From: an uncultured Lachnospiraceae bacterium
GTDB lineage: Bacteria > Bacillota > Clostridia > Lachnospirales > Lachnospiraceae
Assembly (NCBI GenBank): GCA_900316665.1
Contig: ONDV01000017.1
Coordinates: 1 to 64,000 of the forward strand
Direction: 5' to 3'
DNA length: 64,000 bases
Positions 8,869 through 16,762 of this stretch are shown piece by piece; within the stretch, counting starts at the first letter, position 1; the number at the start of each line of letters is the position of its first letter. The notes beneath the pieces are model-generated. The model saw only the letters and a program-made list of their open reading frames with translations, ran no database searches and had not been told where the DNA came from. The translations under genes were made by a program, and so were the position numbers.

Positions 8869-9612
8869 CTACAAAATCATATCAGATGATGAATGCGATT
8901 GCAAGAACTTTATATCATCATCTGAAAGATTATATTTTTCAATAAGATCAGGCCGTCGCTCCCTGGTGCGAAGAAGGGCCATCTGATGGTGAAATTCATC
9001 AACTTTCTGATGATTGCCCGAAAGTAAAACAGGCGGCACGCTTCTTCCCTTCCATGTCTCCGGGCGGGAATACTGAGGGTACTCCAAAAGACCGTTCTCG
9101 AATGATTCCGTATCAGCCGAGCTGTCATTATGAAGAACTCCCGGTATAAGCCTTGCCACTGCGTCGCAGACTATCATGGCCGGAAGCTCCCCTCCTGTCA
9201 GGACATAGTCGCCGACAGAAATATTATCCGTCACTATCTCATCAAGCACTCTCTCATCGACGCCTTCATAATGACCGCATAATATCACAAGATCATCAGC
9301 TTTTGAAAGGTCATGGGCAATTTCCTGATTAAAGGTACGTCCCTGTGGCGTCATATACAGGGTCCTTACATCGCCTGTAAGTGATTTGCAGACGCTCTCC
9401 CAGGCATCATATATGGGCTGGGCCTGCATGACTAGACCAGGGCCTCCGCTGTAGGGATAATCATCTACCTTTTTATGAGGATCATTGGTAAAGTCCCTTA
9501 TATTTACGGCGCTGACTTCTATCTTTCCTGCTTTTATCGCCTTTCCGGTAACGCTGTCACCCAGTACAGCCATAACCATCTCGGGAAATATTGTAAGTAT
9601 ATGAAAATGCAT
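8869..9612 (-). CDS. trmD: tRNA (guanine-37-N1) methyltransferase TrmD
   Basis: TrmD methylates G37 of tRNAs using S-adenosylmethionine. The protein has HILTIFPEM at its start, the YSGGPGLVMQ signature, and the knotted SAM site segments YMTPQGRTFNQ, LCGHYEGVDERV and SVGDYVLTGGE. The ATG at 9612 is chosen because GAGGT lies 5 nt upstream; a GTG at 9624 and an ATG at 9615 are alternatives. Coupled to rimM, whose stop codon lies at 9621. Confidence 0.97.
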   Translation of the reverse strand: MHFHILTIFPEMVMAVLGDSVTGKAIKAGKIEVSAVNIRDFTNDPHKKVDDYPYSGGPGLVMQAQPIYDAWESVCKSLTGDVRTLYMTPQGRTFNQEIAHDLSKADDLVILCGHYEGVDERVLDEIVTDNISVGDYVLTGGELPAMIVCDAVARLIPGVLHNDSSADTESFENGLLEYPQYSRPETWKGRSVPPVLLSGNHQKVDEFHHQMALLRTRERRPDLIEKYNLSDDDIKFLQSHSSSDMIL

Positions 9613-9620
9613 CATAAACC

Positions 9621-10127
9621 TCACAGTCCGTCTTCCAGATGAAAAACAATATAACCATCAGCTGCATTGATCTCGCGGACGAAGTGAGCTACAGCAGGAA
9701 CCAGAATATCCTTCCCGCCGTCTCTTTTTATTACATATACATCATTCGCGCCAGTCGGAAATATATCCGACACTGTTCCGATCAGATCCATATTTTCATC
9801 CAAGGCTTTAAGACCGATAAGGTCTTTTACATAATATTCGCCTTCCGAGAGAGGAATGGCATTTTCCCTTGTGACAAAAAGTTCACTGCCGCGAAGAGCC
9901 TCGGCTCCATCAGCATCATTACACTCACGGAGATGAAGAAGTACCATTCCTTTCTGCATCCTCGCATTGTCAGGATGCACCATGGACTCTGTGCCGTCAG
10001 TCTTAATAAGGACAGCTTCAGAAAGATCCATAAATCTGCCTGGTTCAGAAGTCACAGGCATTACTTTTACATCCCCCTTTATCCCGTGAGGACGTACGAT
10101 TATTCCTATTCGAAACAGATCGTCCAT
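9621..10127 (-). CDS. rimM: Ribosome maturation factor RimM
   Basis: RimM binds S19 and helps maturation of the 30S head. The 168-residue protein has the N-terminal GIIVRPHGIKGDVKV motif and the C-terminal PRC-barrel domain (YYVKDLIGLKA, VSDIFPTGANDVYVI). It starts 42 nt after khpA, with a strong terminator hairpin in the gap. Next downstream is trmD. Confidence 0.96.
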   Translation of the reverse strand: MDDLFRIGIIVRPHGIKGDVKVMPVTSEPGRFMDLSEAVLIKTDGTESMVHPDNARMQKGMVLLHLRECNDADGAEALRGSELFVTRENAIPLSEGEYYVKDLIGLKALDENMDLIGTVSDIFPTGANDVYVIKRDGGKDILVPAVAHFVREINAADGYIVFHLEDGL

Positions 10128-10143
10128 ATTTTTCTCATTCCTT

Positions 10144-10169
10144 AAAAAAGGAGCAGGATTACCTGCTCC
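10144..10169 (-). terminator. Strong intrinsic terminator between khpA and rimM
   Basis: On the minus strand GGAGCAGG and CCTGCTCC form a perfect 8-bp stem around TAAT, followed by six U. It begins at the base after the khpA stop codon and ends 16 nt before rimM, so it stands inside the usual rpsP-khpA-rimM-trmD-rplS transcription unit. No convincing promoter for rimM was seen after it. Confidence 0.88.
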
Positions 10170-10409
10170 TCAGTCATCAGACAAAATGTCTACAATTACT
10201 TTCTTGTCAGATCTGGTTGCTGCTGCCTTGACAAGGGTCCTTATGGACTGGGCGATCCGCCCCTGCTTACCAATAATCTTACCCATATCGCTCTTAGCGA
10301 CACGAAGTGAAATAACCGTAGCTCCTTCTGACTCACTCTCTGTAACTGTGACCTCATCGGGTGAATCAACAAGCGACTTTGCAATGACTTCTACAAGATC
10401 CTTAAGCAC
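10170..10409 (-). CDS. khpA: KH domain RNA-binding protein KhpA
   Basis: The 79-residue protein has one KH domain with the GKIIGKQGRIAQSIR loop (family GxxG). KhpA works with KhpB in several Gram-positives to bind small RNAs and mRNAs affecting division and cell length. It lies between rpsP and rimM, the usual position in Firmicutes, 20 nt after rpsP. Confidence 0.95.
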   Translation of the reverse strand: MLKDLVEVIAKSLVDSPDEVTVTESESEGATVISLRVAKSDMGKIIGKQGRIAQSIRTLVKAAATRSDKKVIVDILSDD

Positions 10410-10429
10410 CCTTAGCCTCCATTCAGAAA

Positions 10430-10675
10430 TTATTTTATTATTCCGGCATTCTTAAAAAGACGCGCAACGCTCTCTGTGGGCTGAGCTCCGTTTGCAATCC
10501 ACTTTTCAGCTTTCTCTGCGTCAACCTTGAGTTCGCTCGGTTCCTTATTTGGATCATATGTACCGATCTCATCAACACACGCTCCGTTCATAGGTGCGCG
10601 GGAATCAGCGACGATCACGCGATAAAAAGGATTCTTTTTTTCTCCGATTCTTCTGAGACGAATCTTAACTGCCAT
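10430..10675 (-). CDS. rpsP: 30S ribosomal protein S16
   Basis: The 81-residue protein has the S16 pattern: [24 protein letters not shown] at the start (split motifs KIRLRR and YRVIVADSR) and [17 protein letters not shown]-like C-terminal text. GGAGG precedes the ATG. It is 34 nt downstream of ffh. Confidence 0.99.
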   Translation of the reverse strand: MAVKIRLRRIGEKKNPFYRVIVADSRAPMNGACVDEIGTYDPNKEPSELKVDAEKAEKWIANGAQPTESVARLFKNAGIIK

Positions 10676-10709
10676 TTTTTTACCTCCAAAAAAATATTAA
10701 AAATATATA

Positions 10710-12053
10710 TCAGAAAGGCAGACCGAAGCCGCCCTTTCTTCCTCTTTTCATAAGACCAGGCATCTTCTTCATCATCTTTCCGGCTTCATTGAACTGTTTA
10801 ACAAGCCTGTTGACTTCGGAAATATCTACGCCTGCGCCTTTTGCTATCCTCATCTTCCTCGAAGGATTGATAACCTTCGGATGAGATCTTTCATATGCTG
10901 TCATTGAATAAATAATAGATGAAATTCTCTTCAGCTTGTCATCATCTACAAGACCTGTTATCTCATCTCTTTGTGATTTGGAAATTCCAGGCATCAGACC
11001 CAGGACCGATGAGAACCCGCCCATCTTCTTCATCTGCTCCATTGAAGCAAGGTAATCATTATAGTCAAAGCCCTTTTTTTTGATCTTCTTTCCGAGATTC
11101 AGAGCTTCTTCCTTATCAATATTCTGTTCAGCCTTCTCGATAAGCGACATTACATCGCCCATTCCAAGGATCCTGCCTGCCATCCTGTCGGGATGGAAGG
11201 GTTCAAGATCCGTCAGCTTTTCTCCCATGCCTGCATAAAGTATGGGTTTTCCGGTAACAGCCCTGATGGAAAGCGCTGCGCCGCCTCTTGTGTCGCCGTC
11301 AAGCTTTGTTAAAATCACACCGTCGATACTGACTGCTTCGTCAAATGATTTTGCAACATTAACGGCATCCTGTCCTGTCATGGAATCTACCACCAGTATA
11401 GTATCATCTACCTCGATGGTCTCCTTGATAAGAGAAAGCTCTCTCATCATATCCGTATCCACATGCAGTCTGCCGGCTGTATCAAGAATTACCGCATGAT
11501 ATCCATGACTTACGGCATGATCGTAAGCGTTTTTCGCTATTTCTGGAGCGCTGTGTCCGTCCTCCATCGAATAGACAGGCACTCCGACCTTGTCGCCATT
11601 GATCTTGAGCTGTTCCCTTGCTGCCGGACGGTATATGTCGAGGGCGGCAAGAAGCGGATTTCTGCCTTCTTTTTTTAGAATGGACGCAAGCTTTGCGGCT
11701 GTAGTAGTCTTGCCGGCACCCTGGAGACCAACCATCATAATGACAGTGACTTCCCGGGCGCTTTTAAGAGTCAGAGACGCTCCGTCTCCGCCCATCATTT
11801 CAGTCAGCTCTTCATTGACTATCTTTATTACTGTCTGGGCGGGATTAAGACCATTAAGAACATCAGATCCTATAGCTCTCTCTCTGACTTTTTTTACAAA
11901 ATCCTTTACGACCTTGAAATTGACATCAGCTTCGAGCAGAGCCATCTTGACTTCCTTGAGGGCGACATCCACATCATCCTCGGTCAGACGACCCTTTCTG
12001 CCAAGATTTTTAAATACATTCTGAAGTTTGTCAGAAAGCGAATCAAATGCCAA
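10710..12053 (-). CDS. ffh: Signal recognition particle protein Ffh
   Basis: Ffh binds 4.5S/scRNA and delivers signal-sequence proteins to FtsY at the membrane. The 447-residue protein has the N domain helical bundle (1-90), the G domain with P-loop GLQGAGKTT (109-117), DTAGRL, and TKLDGD, and a Met-rich M domain from about residue 300 (MEQMKKMGG, KMMKKMPGLMKRG). It begins at the base after the ylxM stop, the usual pairing. Confidence 0.98.
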   Translation of the reverse strand: MAFDSLSDKLQNVFKNLGRKGRLTEDDVDVALKEVKMALLEADVNFKVVKDFVKKVRERAIGSDVLNGLNPAQTVIKIVNEELTEMMGGDGASLTLKSAREVTVIMMVGLQGAGKTTTAAKLASILKKEGRNPLLAALDIYRPAAREQLKINGDKVGVPVYSMEDGHSAPEIAKNAYDHAVSHGYHAVILDTAGRLHVDTDMMRELSLIKETIEVDDTILVVDSMTGQDAVNVAKSFDEAVSIDGVILTKLDGDTRGGAALSIRAVTGKPILYAGMGEKLTDLEPFHPDRMAGRILGMGDVMSLIEKAEQNIDKEEALNLGKKIKKKGFDYNDYLASMEQMKKMGGFSSVLGLMPGISKSQRDEITGLVDDDKLKRISSIIYSMTAYERSHPKVINPSRKMRIAKGAGVDISEVNRLVKQFNEAGKMMKKMPGLMKRGRKGGFGLPF

Positions 12054-12398
12054 TTACAATTCCTCCATAAGAGAATCCGTAAGATCAATAATCTTACTGC
12101 CATATTTTTCGGGAAGGACCAGAGCTTCCGCACGTATTGCCATGATCTGTTCTCTCGCGATTCGAAAACGGCTGATAAGATGGAGACAGGTCTCATATTC
12201 TTCCATTTCTCTGGTACAGCGCCTTATAAGATCATGCACTGCCTGCCTCGATATACCTGCATTCTCTGCAATCTCAGAAAGCGACAGGTCGTCCGCGGCA
12301 TAATATGTATATATCTGTCTCTGATGTTCTGTAAGAAGACTTCCGTAAAATCCCAGAAGATCTCCCATACGAATCTTATCTTCCATATCAATCATCAC
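12054..12398 (-). CDS. ylxM: YlxM family (UPF0122) helix-turn-helix protein
   Basis: A 114-residue protein of the YlxM/UPF0122 family, which in Firmicutes stimulates or associates with the SRP; it has a sigma-70 region 4-like helix-turn-helix (LTEHQRQIYTYY, LSLSEIAENAGISRQAVHDLI). The promoter at 12405-12433 ends 6 nt before the ATG at 12398, so this ATG may be read from a leaderless mRNA; an ATG at 12386 (MEDKIR) is the alternative and aligns better with family starts. Confidence 0.93.
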   Translation of the reverse strand: MMIDMEDKIRMGDLLGFYGSLLTEHQRQIYTYYAADDLSLSEIAENAGISRQAVHDLIRRCTREMEEYETCLHLISRFRIAREQIMAIRAEALVLPEKYGSKIIDLTDSLMEEL

Positions 12399-12404
12399 TG
12401 AGAT

Positions 12405-12433
12405 ATATTAACTGACAGAATTCATGCTGTCAA
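12405..12433 (-). promoter_or_regulatory. Sigma-A type promoter of ylxM-ffh-rpsP-khpA
   Basis: Minus-strand TTGACA (12428-12433) and TAATAT (12405-12410) are separated by exactly 17 nt. It starts 7 nt after the copA stop codon. The expected start site is at about 12398. Confidence 0.75.
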
Positions 12434-12439
12434 GTATTT

Positions 12440-15061
12440 TTATTTGACAGCTTGGATCTTTCCCCCAAACTCATATCCTGCACCCTCTACAGCAGCTCTT
12501 ATATCATCTGACGATACATCTCCGGATAAAGTAAGGACAGCCATTCCCTTTTCATGATCGCAAGCCGCATCCTCTACCTTATCAAGCTTCATAAGAGCAT
12601 CCCTCACATGTTTTTCGCACATATTGCACATCATACCATTTACTTTTACAGTTATTCTTGTCATTTGTTTTTTCTCTTTCTCTGAATCTGATTTATTATT
12701 TCTGCCGGATTTCTCTGAACTGTCTCCTGTATATCTTTCTGATAAATTTTCACCGTCCTTCTTACTTTCATTATCTTCCTCTGTGTCAGATCTCATTTCG
12801 GATGATCCTTTGAATTTCACCCGGTTAAGTCTCAGGGCATTCAGACACACAGTCACGCTGGATATCGACATAGCGGCTGCGCCAAACATAGGTGAAATGG
12901 AAATATTCGGCCAGAGACCGGCCGCTATCGGAATCAGCGCCGCATTATAGAAAAATGCCCAGAAAAGATTCTCGTATATATTCTTAAGTGTCTTTTTACC
13001 AATAAATATGGCGCCGTATGCGTCAATGAGACTTGAATTCATAAGAACCACGTCAGCAGAATCTATAGCCACATCGGTTCCGGCTCCTATGGCTATTCCA
13101 ACGTCAGAACTCTTAAGAGCAGGCGCATCATTGATGCCGTCGCCGACCATGGCGGTGATCCCGCTTTTCATCAGATCTCTTACTGACTCTTCCTTTCCGT
13201 CAGGCAATACGCCGGATATTACGTCATCGACTCCGGCATATGCTGCGACAGCTGATGCGGTGCGCGGATTATCGCCTGTTATCATTACAGTACGGATCCC
13301 TGATTTTTTCATAAGCTTTATTGCTTCTTTTGAATCGTCCCTGATCGTATCCGAAAGAGCGATCGCTCCGGCAAATTTTTTGTCCTTTGAGAAATAGACA
13401 AAAGCATTTCCGGATTTTTCCATTTTGGATGCTTTTGAAAGGACGCTTTCCGGAATTTTTGTCTCTTCAGAAATAAATCTGCCTGATCCTGACCTTATCA
13501 AAGATCCCATGTAATTAAGCTCCAGACCCTTGCCAGGTATAGATCTGAAATTTGATGTATCTACGGGGCAGACATTGCCAAGCTTACTGTCAGCATACTT
13601 TACTATCGAGTCAGAAAGCGGATGGACTGACATACGTTCGATCGTCCTTGCCATATCGAGAAATTCACTTTCATCCATTTCGAAGGGGAATACTCCTGTC
13701 ACGGACATTGTTCCCTTAGTGATGGTACCTGTCTTATCTAGCGCTACATTCTTTATCTTTCCGGCTTTTTCGAGGGCCTCGGCGTTCTTGAACAGGATAC
13801 CTGACCTGGCTCCGGCTCCGGTGCCTGCCATTATAGCAAGAGGAGTTGCCAGTCCAAGTGCGCAAGGACATGATATGACGAGTACGGTTATCGCGTGTTC
13901 GAGTGCCTTCGAGACAGGAGAGCCGGATATGAACCATCCAAGAAATACAATAAGTGCCGTAAGCATGACAGCAGGAACAAAGACAAGCGATACCCGATCT
14001 GCGATTCTCGCAACAGGCGCCTTGGATTCCGAAGCGTTTCGAACAAGCTTTATTATTTCAGAATATGATGTATCATCACCTACACGCTCTGCTCTCACTT
14101 TTAATAGCCCGGTTCCGTTTATCGTAGCGGCGCTGACCCTATCTCCCTTTCCTTTAAATACAGGAACAGACTCGCCTGTAAGAAGAGATTCGTCTACGGA
14201 TGATTCGCCTGATATCACAGATCCATCAGCCGGAACAGTTGCGCCTGGCTTAATAATTATGGTATCTCCGGTAACCAGATCATCAGCGCTTACCGTTAAT
14301 TCTTTCCCGTCTCTTAAAACCACTGCCTCTTTTGGCGACGCCATAAGAAGACTCTTCAAAGAATCCGCAGTATGACCTTTGGTATAAGATTCCAGTGTCT
14401 TACCAACTGTTATTAATGCCGGTATCATGGCTGCCGATTCGAAATAAAGTTTATCATGATAAATTGAGGAAAGAGCGGAATAACTGTTCCCATCCCTCAC
14501 AATTACAGTCATAAGAAAAAGAATGTAAAGAGACCATCCGAATGATACCGTTGATCCCATCGCGACCAAAGAATCCATATTTGGAGCACCGTGGAAAAGA
14601 GATTTGAATCCCGACACAAAAAACTTCTTATTGATAATCATTACTATAAGTGCAAGAAGCATTTCCACAAGCGCAAGCCCTATGAAATTTTCATGAAGAA
14701 AACCAGGCAGAGGAAAATGGAGCATATTATGACCCATGGTTATATACATGAGCGCGAGAAGAAATACGAGCGATAAGAGAAGTCTCTTTAAAAGTACCGG
14801 AGTAGTCTTGTCGGTAAAGTCATATGTCTCTTTCGCCCCGCTCTTTTCATTCTCATCCCCGGCATTACAAAGAGACGCGTTATATCCTGCGCGCTGAACG
14901 GCTTTTATTATATCATCGTTCTTAAAATTCCCTTCCACATTCATCGTATTTGAAATAAGAGATACAGCAACTGATGATACGCCCTCGACAGCACTGACTG
15001 CCTTTTCGACATGCGCCTGACAGGATGCGCATGACATACCTGTTACATCAAATCTTTCCAT
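12440..15061 (-). CDS. copA: Cu(I)-exporting P-type ATPase with N- and C-terminal HMA domains
   Basis: A P1B-type ATPase that pumps Cu(I) out of the cell. In the 873-residue protein an N-terminal metal-binding domain carries CASC (11-14); eight membrane segments follow, with TGES (295-298), the membrane copper site CPC (398-400), the phosphorylated Asp442 in DKTGT, an HPLSDS box near 484 and the GDGINDAP hinge motif. After the last membrane helix an acidic, Lys-rich linker of about 60 residues leads to a second HMA domain (800-873) with CNMC (812-815). That domain has the size and form of the chaperone CopZ, so this seems to be a CopA-CopZ fusion. The gene lies 21 nt after csoR. Confidence 0.95.
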   Translation of the reverse strand: MERFDVTGMSCASCQAHVEKAVSAVEGVSSVAVSLISNTMNVEGNFKNDDIIKAVQRAGYNASLCNAGDENEKSGAKETYDFTDKTTPVLLKRLLLSLVFLLALMYITMGHNMLHFPLPGFLHENFIGLALVEMLLALIVMIINKKFFVSGFKSLFHGAPNMDSLVAMGSTVSFGWSLYILFLMTVIVRDGNSYSALSSIYHDKLYFESAAMIPALITVGKTLESYTKGHTADSLKSLLMASPKEAVVLRDGKELTVSADDLVTGDTIIIKPGATVPADGSVISGESSVDESLLTGESVPVFKGKGDRVSAATINGTGLLKVRAERVGDDTSYSEIIKLVRNASESKAPVARIADRVSLVFVPAVMLTALIVFLGWFISGSPVSKALEHAITVLVISCPCALGLATPLAIMAGTGAGARSGILFKNAEALEKAGKIKNVALDKTGTITKGTMSVTGVFPFEMDESEFLDMARTIERMSVHPLSDSIVKYADSKLGNVCPVDTSNFRSIPGKGLELNYMGSLIRSGSGRFISEETKIPESVLSKASKMEKSGNAFVYFSKDKKFAGAIALSDTIRDDSKEAIKLMKKSGIRTVMITGDNPRTASAVAAYAGVDDVISGVLPDGKEESVRDLMKSGITAMVGDGINDAPALKSSDVGIAIGAGTDVAIDSADVVLMNSSLIDAYGAIFIGKKTLKNIYENLFWAFFYNAALIPIAAGLWPNISISPMFGAAAMSISSVTVCLNALRLNRVKFKGSSEMRSDTEEDNESKKDGENLSERYTGDSSEKSGRNNKSDSEKEKKQMTRITVKVNGMMCNMCEKHVRDALMKLDKVEDAACDHEKGMAVLTLSGDVSSDDIRAAVEGAGYEFGGKIQAVK

Positions 15062-15082
15062 TAATAAAAAACATCCTTTCCA

Positions 15083-15385
15083 TCAGTTCATAAGCTTCAT
15101 GAGGACCTGTAAAAATTCATCCACAGCAGCTTCATCGCCTTTTCTGATATCGTCATAGACGCATCCTTTAATGTGGCATCCCAACAGGACCTTACTGAAA
15201 CTTTTAAGAGCATTAGTAGCTGCGCTTGACTGCATGAGGATATCGGGACAGTAAGCGTCCTCCTCTACCATTCTCTCCATTCCGCGTATCTGGCCTTCGA
15301 TCTTTTTCAGCCTTGTAATAAGAGCTTTCTTGTCTTCTTCAGTTCTTACAGTCTTCCTGCTTCCACAGCACTTTTTATCTTCCAT
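15083..15385 (-). CDS. csoR: Copper-sensing transcriptional repressor CsoR
   Basis: A 100-residue all-helical repressor of the CsoR/RcnR family that leaves DNA on binding Cu(I). The Cu(I) ligand set Cys-His-Cys is present: Cys in AYCPDIL, and His and Cys in GCHIKGC. The N-terminal segment ITRLKKIEGQIRGMERMVEE matches the DNA-binding face. It is first in the operon with copA and has an operator-like repeat in its own promoter. Confidence 0.96.
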   Translation of the reverse strand: MEDKKCCGSRKTVRTEEDKKALITRLKKIEGQIRGMERMVEEDAYCPDILMQSSAATNALKSFSKVLLGCHIKGCVYDDIRKGDEAAVDEFLQVLMKLMN

Positions 15386-15408
15386 TTGAACTCCTTTCTT
15401 GTTTTATC

Positions 15409-15455
15409 TATACCCCTCACGGGTATATAATATACCCCACCCAGGTATGTGTCAA
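15409..15455 (-). promoter_or_regulatory. Promoter with double CsoR-type operator upstream of csoR-copA
   Basis: The minus strand has TTGACA (15450-15455) and TATTAT (15427-15432) with a 17-nt spacer. Two inverted repeats overlap it: TATACCC-CTCAC-GGGTATA (15409-15427, perfect 7-bp arms), which covers the start-site side, and TATACCC-CACCC-AGGTATG (15431-15449, imperfect), which fills the spacer. These GC-rich centred TATACCC repeats resemble CsoR operators. Binding is inferred. Confidence 0.8.
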
Positions 15456-15460
15456 GGCAT

Positions 15461-15486
15461 AAAAAAACACCTTCCGCGGAAGGTGT
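15461..15486 (-). terminator. Intrinsic terminator of the phosphoribosyltransferase gene
   Basis: Minus strand: an 8-bp stem ACACCTTC/GAAGGTGT closes a four-base loop CGCG and is followed by seven U. It begins 13 nt after the stop of the gene at 15499. Confidence 0.9.
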
Positions 15487-15498
15487 AATAAAATAAAA

Positions 15499-16152
15499 CT
15501 ATCTCAGCGATGAGTATCCGTATCCATTTACCATAGCATCGATCTTCTGATGGGATGCGCACATGGGACAGTCATGGCTGGGAAAAGATTTGTAACCTGG
15601 AATATCATCAGCAGTAAAAAGAGAAAAAACCTTCACTCCGTCGATTTTATCCATCACGCTGAATATGGCGGAAATCCCTGCGATGTTGCCGCCATAATAT
15701 CTGACACACTCTATTACTCTTTTCACAGTACTGCCGGTGGATGTGGTATCTACAAGGATAAGCACGTTCTTGCCCTCGATCGCCATCCTGTTATTATCCC
15801 GGAATATATACTGATGCATGGAATTTTCTTCCGGACTTACTATATACATGGTCTCATGCTTATTCACAGTACGGATATTGCTCTTCTCCATCTTGTCGGC
15901 AAGGCAGGCTCCAAGAACCTCTGTGCCGTCGAGGCATACGATCGTGTCAACCACATCGACCCCGGACTGGATCAGTCCGCACATGGTCTTTGCCGCTTCT
16001 CTCGCTTCGTTAAGACGCATCTTGACTCTCGATACGTCTATATAGAAGTTGGTATGAGAATTTCCTGTGGCAAAATGACCCAGACAGGCATTTATTGTTA
16101 CCGCGGGATCTGCCTGCGCCTGAAATTTAACCATCCGATTCTGTATGTCCAT
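15499..16152 (-). CDS. Orotate phosphoribosyltransferase-like protein
   Basis: A 217-residue type I phosphoribosyltransferase. The PRPP-binding loop is LILVDTTSTGST (family consensus has two acidic residues before TxxTGxT; here one is replaced by Thr), and the N-terminal NFYIDVSRVKMR segment fits the orotate phosphoribosyltransferase group. The C-terminus has an added Cys motif (HDCPMCASHQKID) not found in standard PyrE. No other pyrimidine gene is nearby, so the substrate is uncertain. A short CCGGG hairpin (16167-16181) stands just upstream of its ribosome binding site, and a strong terminator follows the gene. Confidence 0.75.
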   Translation of the reverse strand: MDIQNRMVKFQAQADPAVTINACLGHFATGNSHTNFYIDVSRVKMRLNEAREAAKTMCGLIQSGVDVVDTIVCLDGTEVLGACLADKMEKSNIRTVNKHETMYIVSPEENSMHQYIFRDNNRMAIEGKNVLILVDTTSTGSTVKRVIECVRYYGGNIAGISAIFSVMDKIDGVKVFSLFTADDIPGYKSFPSHDCPMCASHQKIDAMVNGYGYSSLR

Positions 16153-16195
16153 ATTAGCCCCCTTTCCCGGGCAAGACCCGGATCAAAAACTTTTA

Positions 16196-16762
16196 TCACA
16201 TCAATTCCTTATCATAAACAGCTCTTTCGCCGCCAACATATTTTGGACGGCGTCGGGCACATGTAATAACGGCATTGCCGATCTTATCGAATGATATCCG
16301 AACAGGCACGACCACAGGATGTATATGCATTCCTATAAGGGTCTGCCCTATATCTATTCCGGCATCCGCGGAAGCGTTAAGACTCTCCACAAGAACCGGA
16401 TCAGACATATTTTGATAAGCTGCTGTAGCAAAAGCGCCTCCGGCATGATTGGGTCTGGGAATGGCATTTACCTGTTCGAGCCGGTATTCCCTCATCACAT
16501 TTCTTTCAACAACGAGCGCCCTGTTCAGATGCTCGCAACACTGGGCTGCGAGATAAATTTCATTTGGAATAAGCGCATCGCAAATTCCCTTATATATCTC
16601 TTCAGCCACATCCATATTTGTGTCAGTACCTATGGCATGTCCGGTTACTTCGCTTGTGGAACATCCGACTACAAAAAGCATGCCGGGCATAAGGCGGGCT
16701 TTCTTTATGATCTCGTTTACCGCCTTGAAAGACAAGGCTCTGATATCACCTTTTTCTGACAT
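16196..16762 (-). CDS. YwlG/UPF0340 family protein
   Basis: A 188-residue member of the TIGR01440/UPF0340 family, whose function is unknown; the motifs SEVTGHAIGT, GQTLIGMHIHPVVVPVR and the central CCEHLNRALVVER segment are characteristic. The start overlaps the alaS stop by one base (TAATG), so the gene is coupled to alaS. The family's conserved Cys and His residues suggest ligand or metal binding, which is inference. Confidence 0.88.
   Translation of the reverse strand: MSEKGDIRALSFKAVNEIIKKARLMPGMLFVVGCSTSEVTGHAIGTDTNMDVAEEIYKGICDALIPNEIYLAAQCCEHLNRALVVERNVMREYRLEQVNAIPRPNHAGGAFATAAYQNMSDPVLVESLNASADAGIDIGQTLIGMHIHPVVVPVRISFDKIGNAVITCARRRPKYVGGERAVYDKELM

Noticed and set aside
13530-14375. 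281-codon plus-strand frame
   Set aside because: It is antisense to the well supported copA reading frame and shows Ser/Thr-rich shadow composition.
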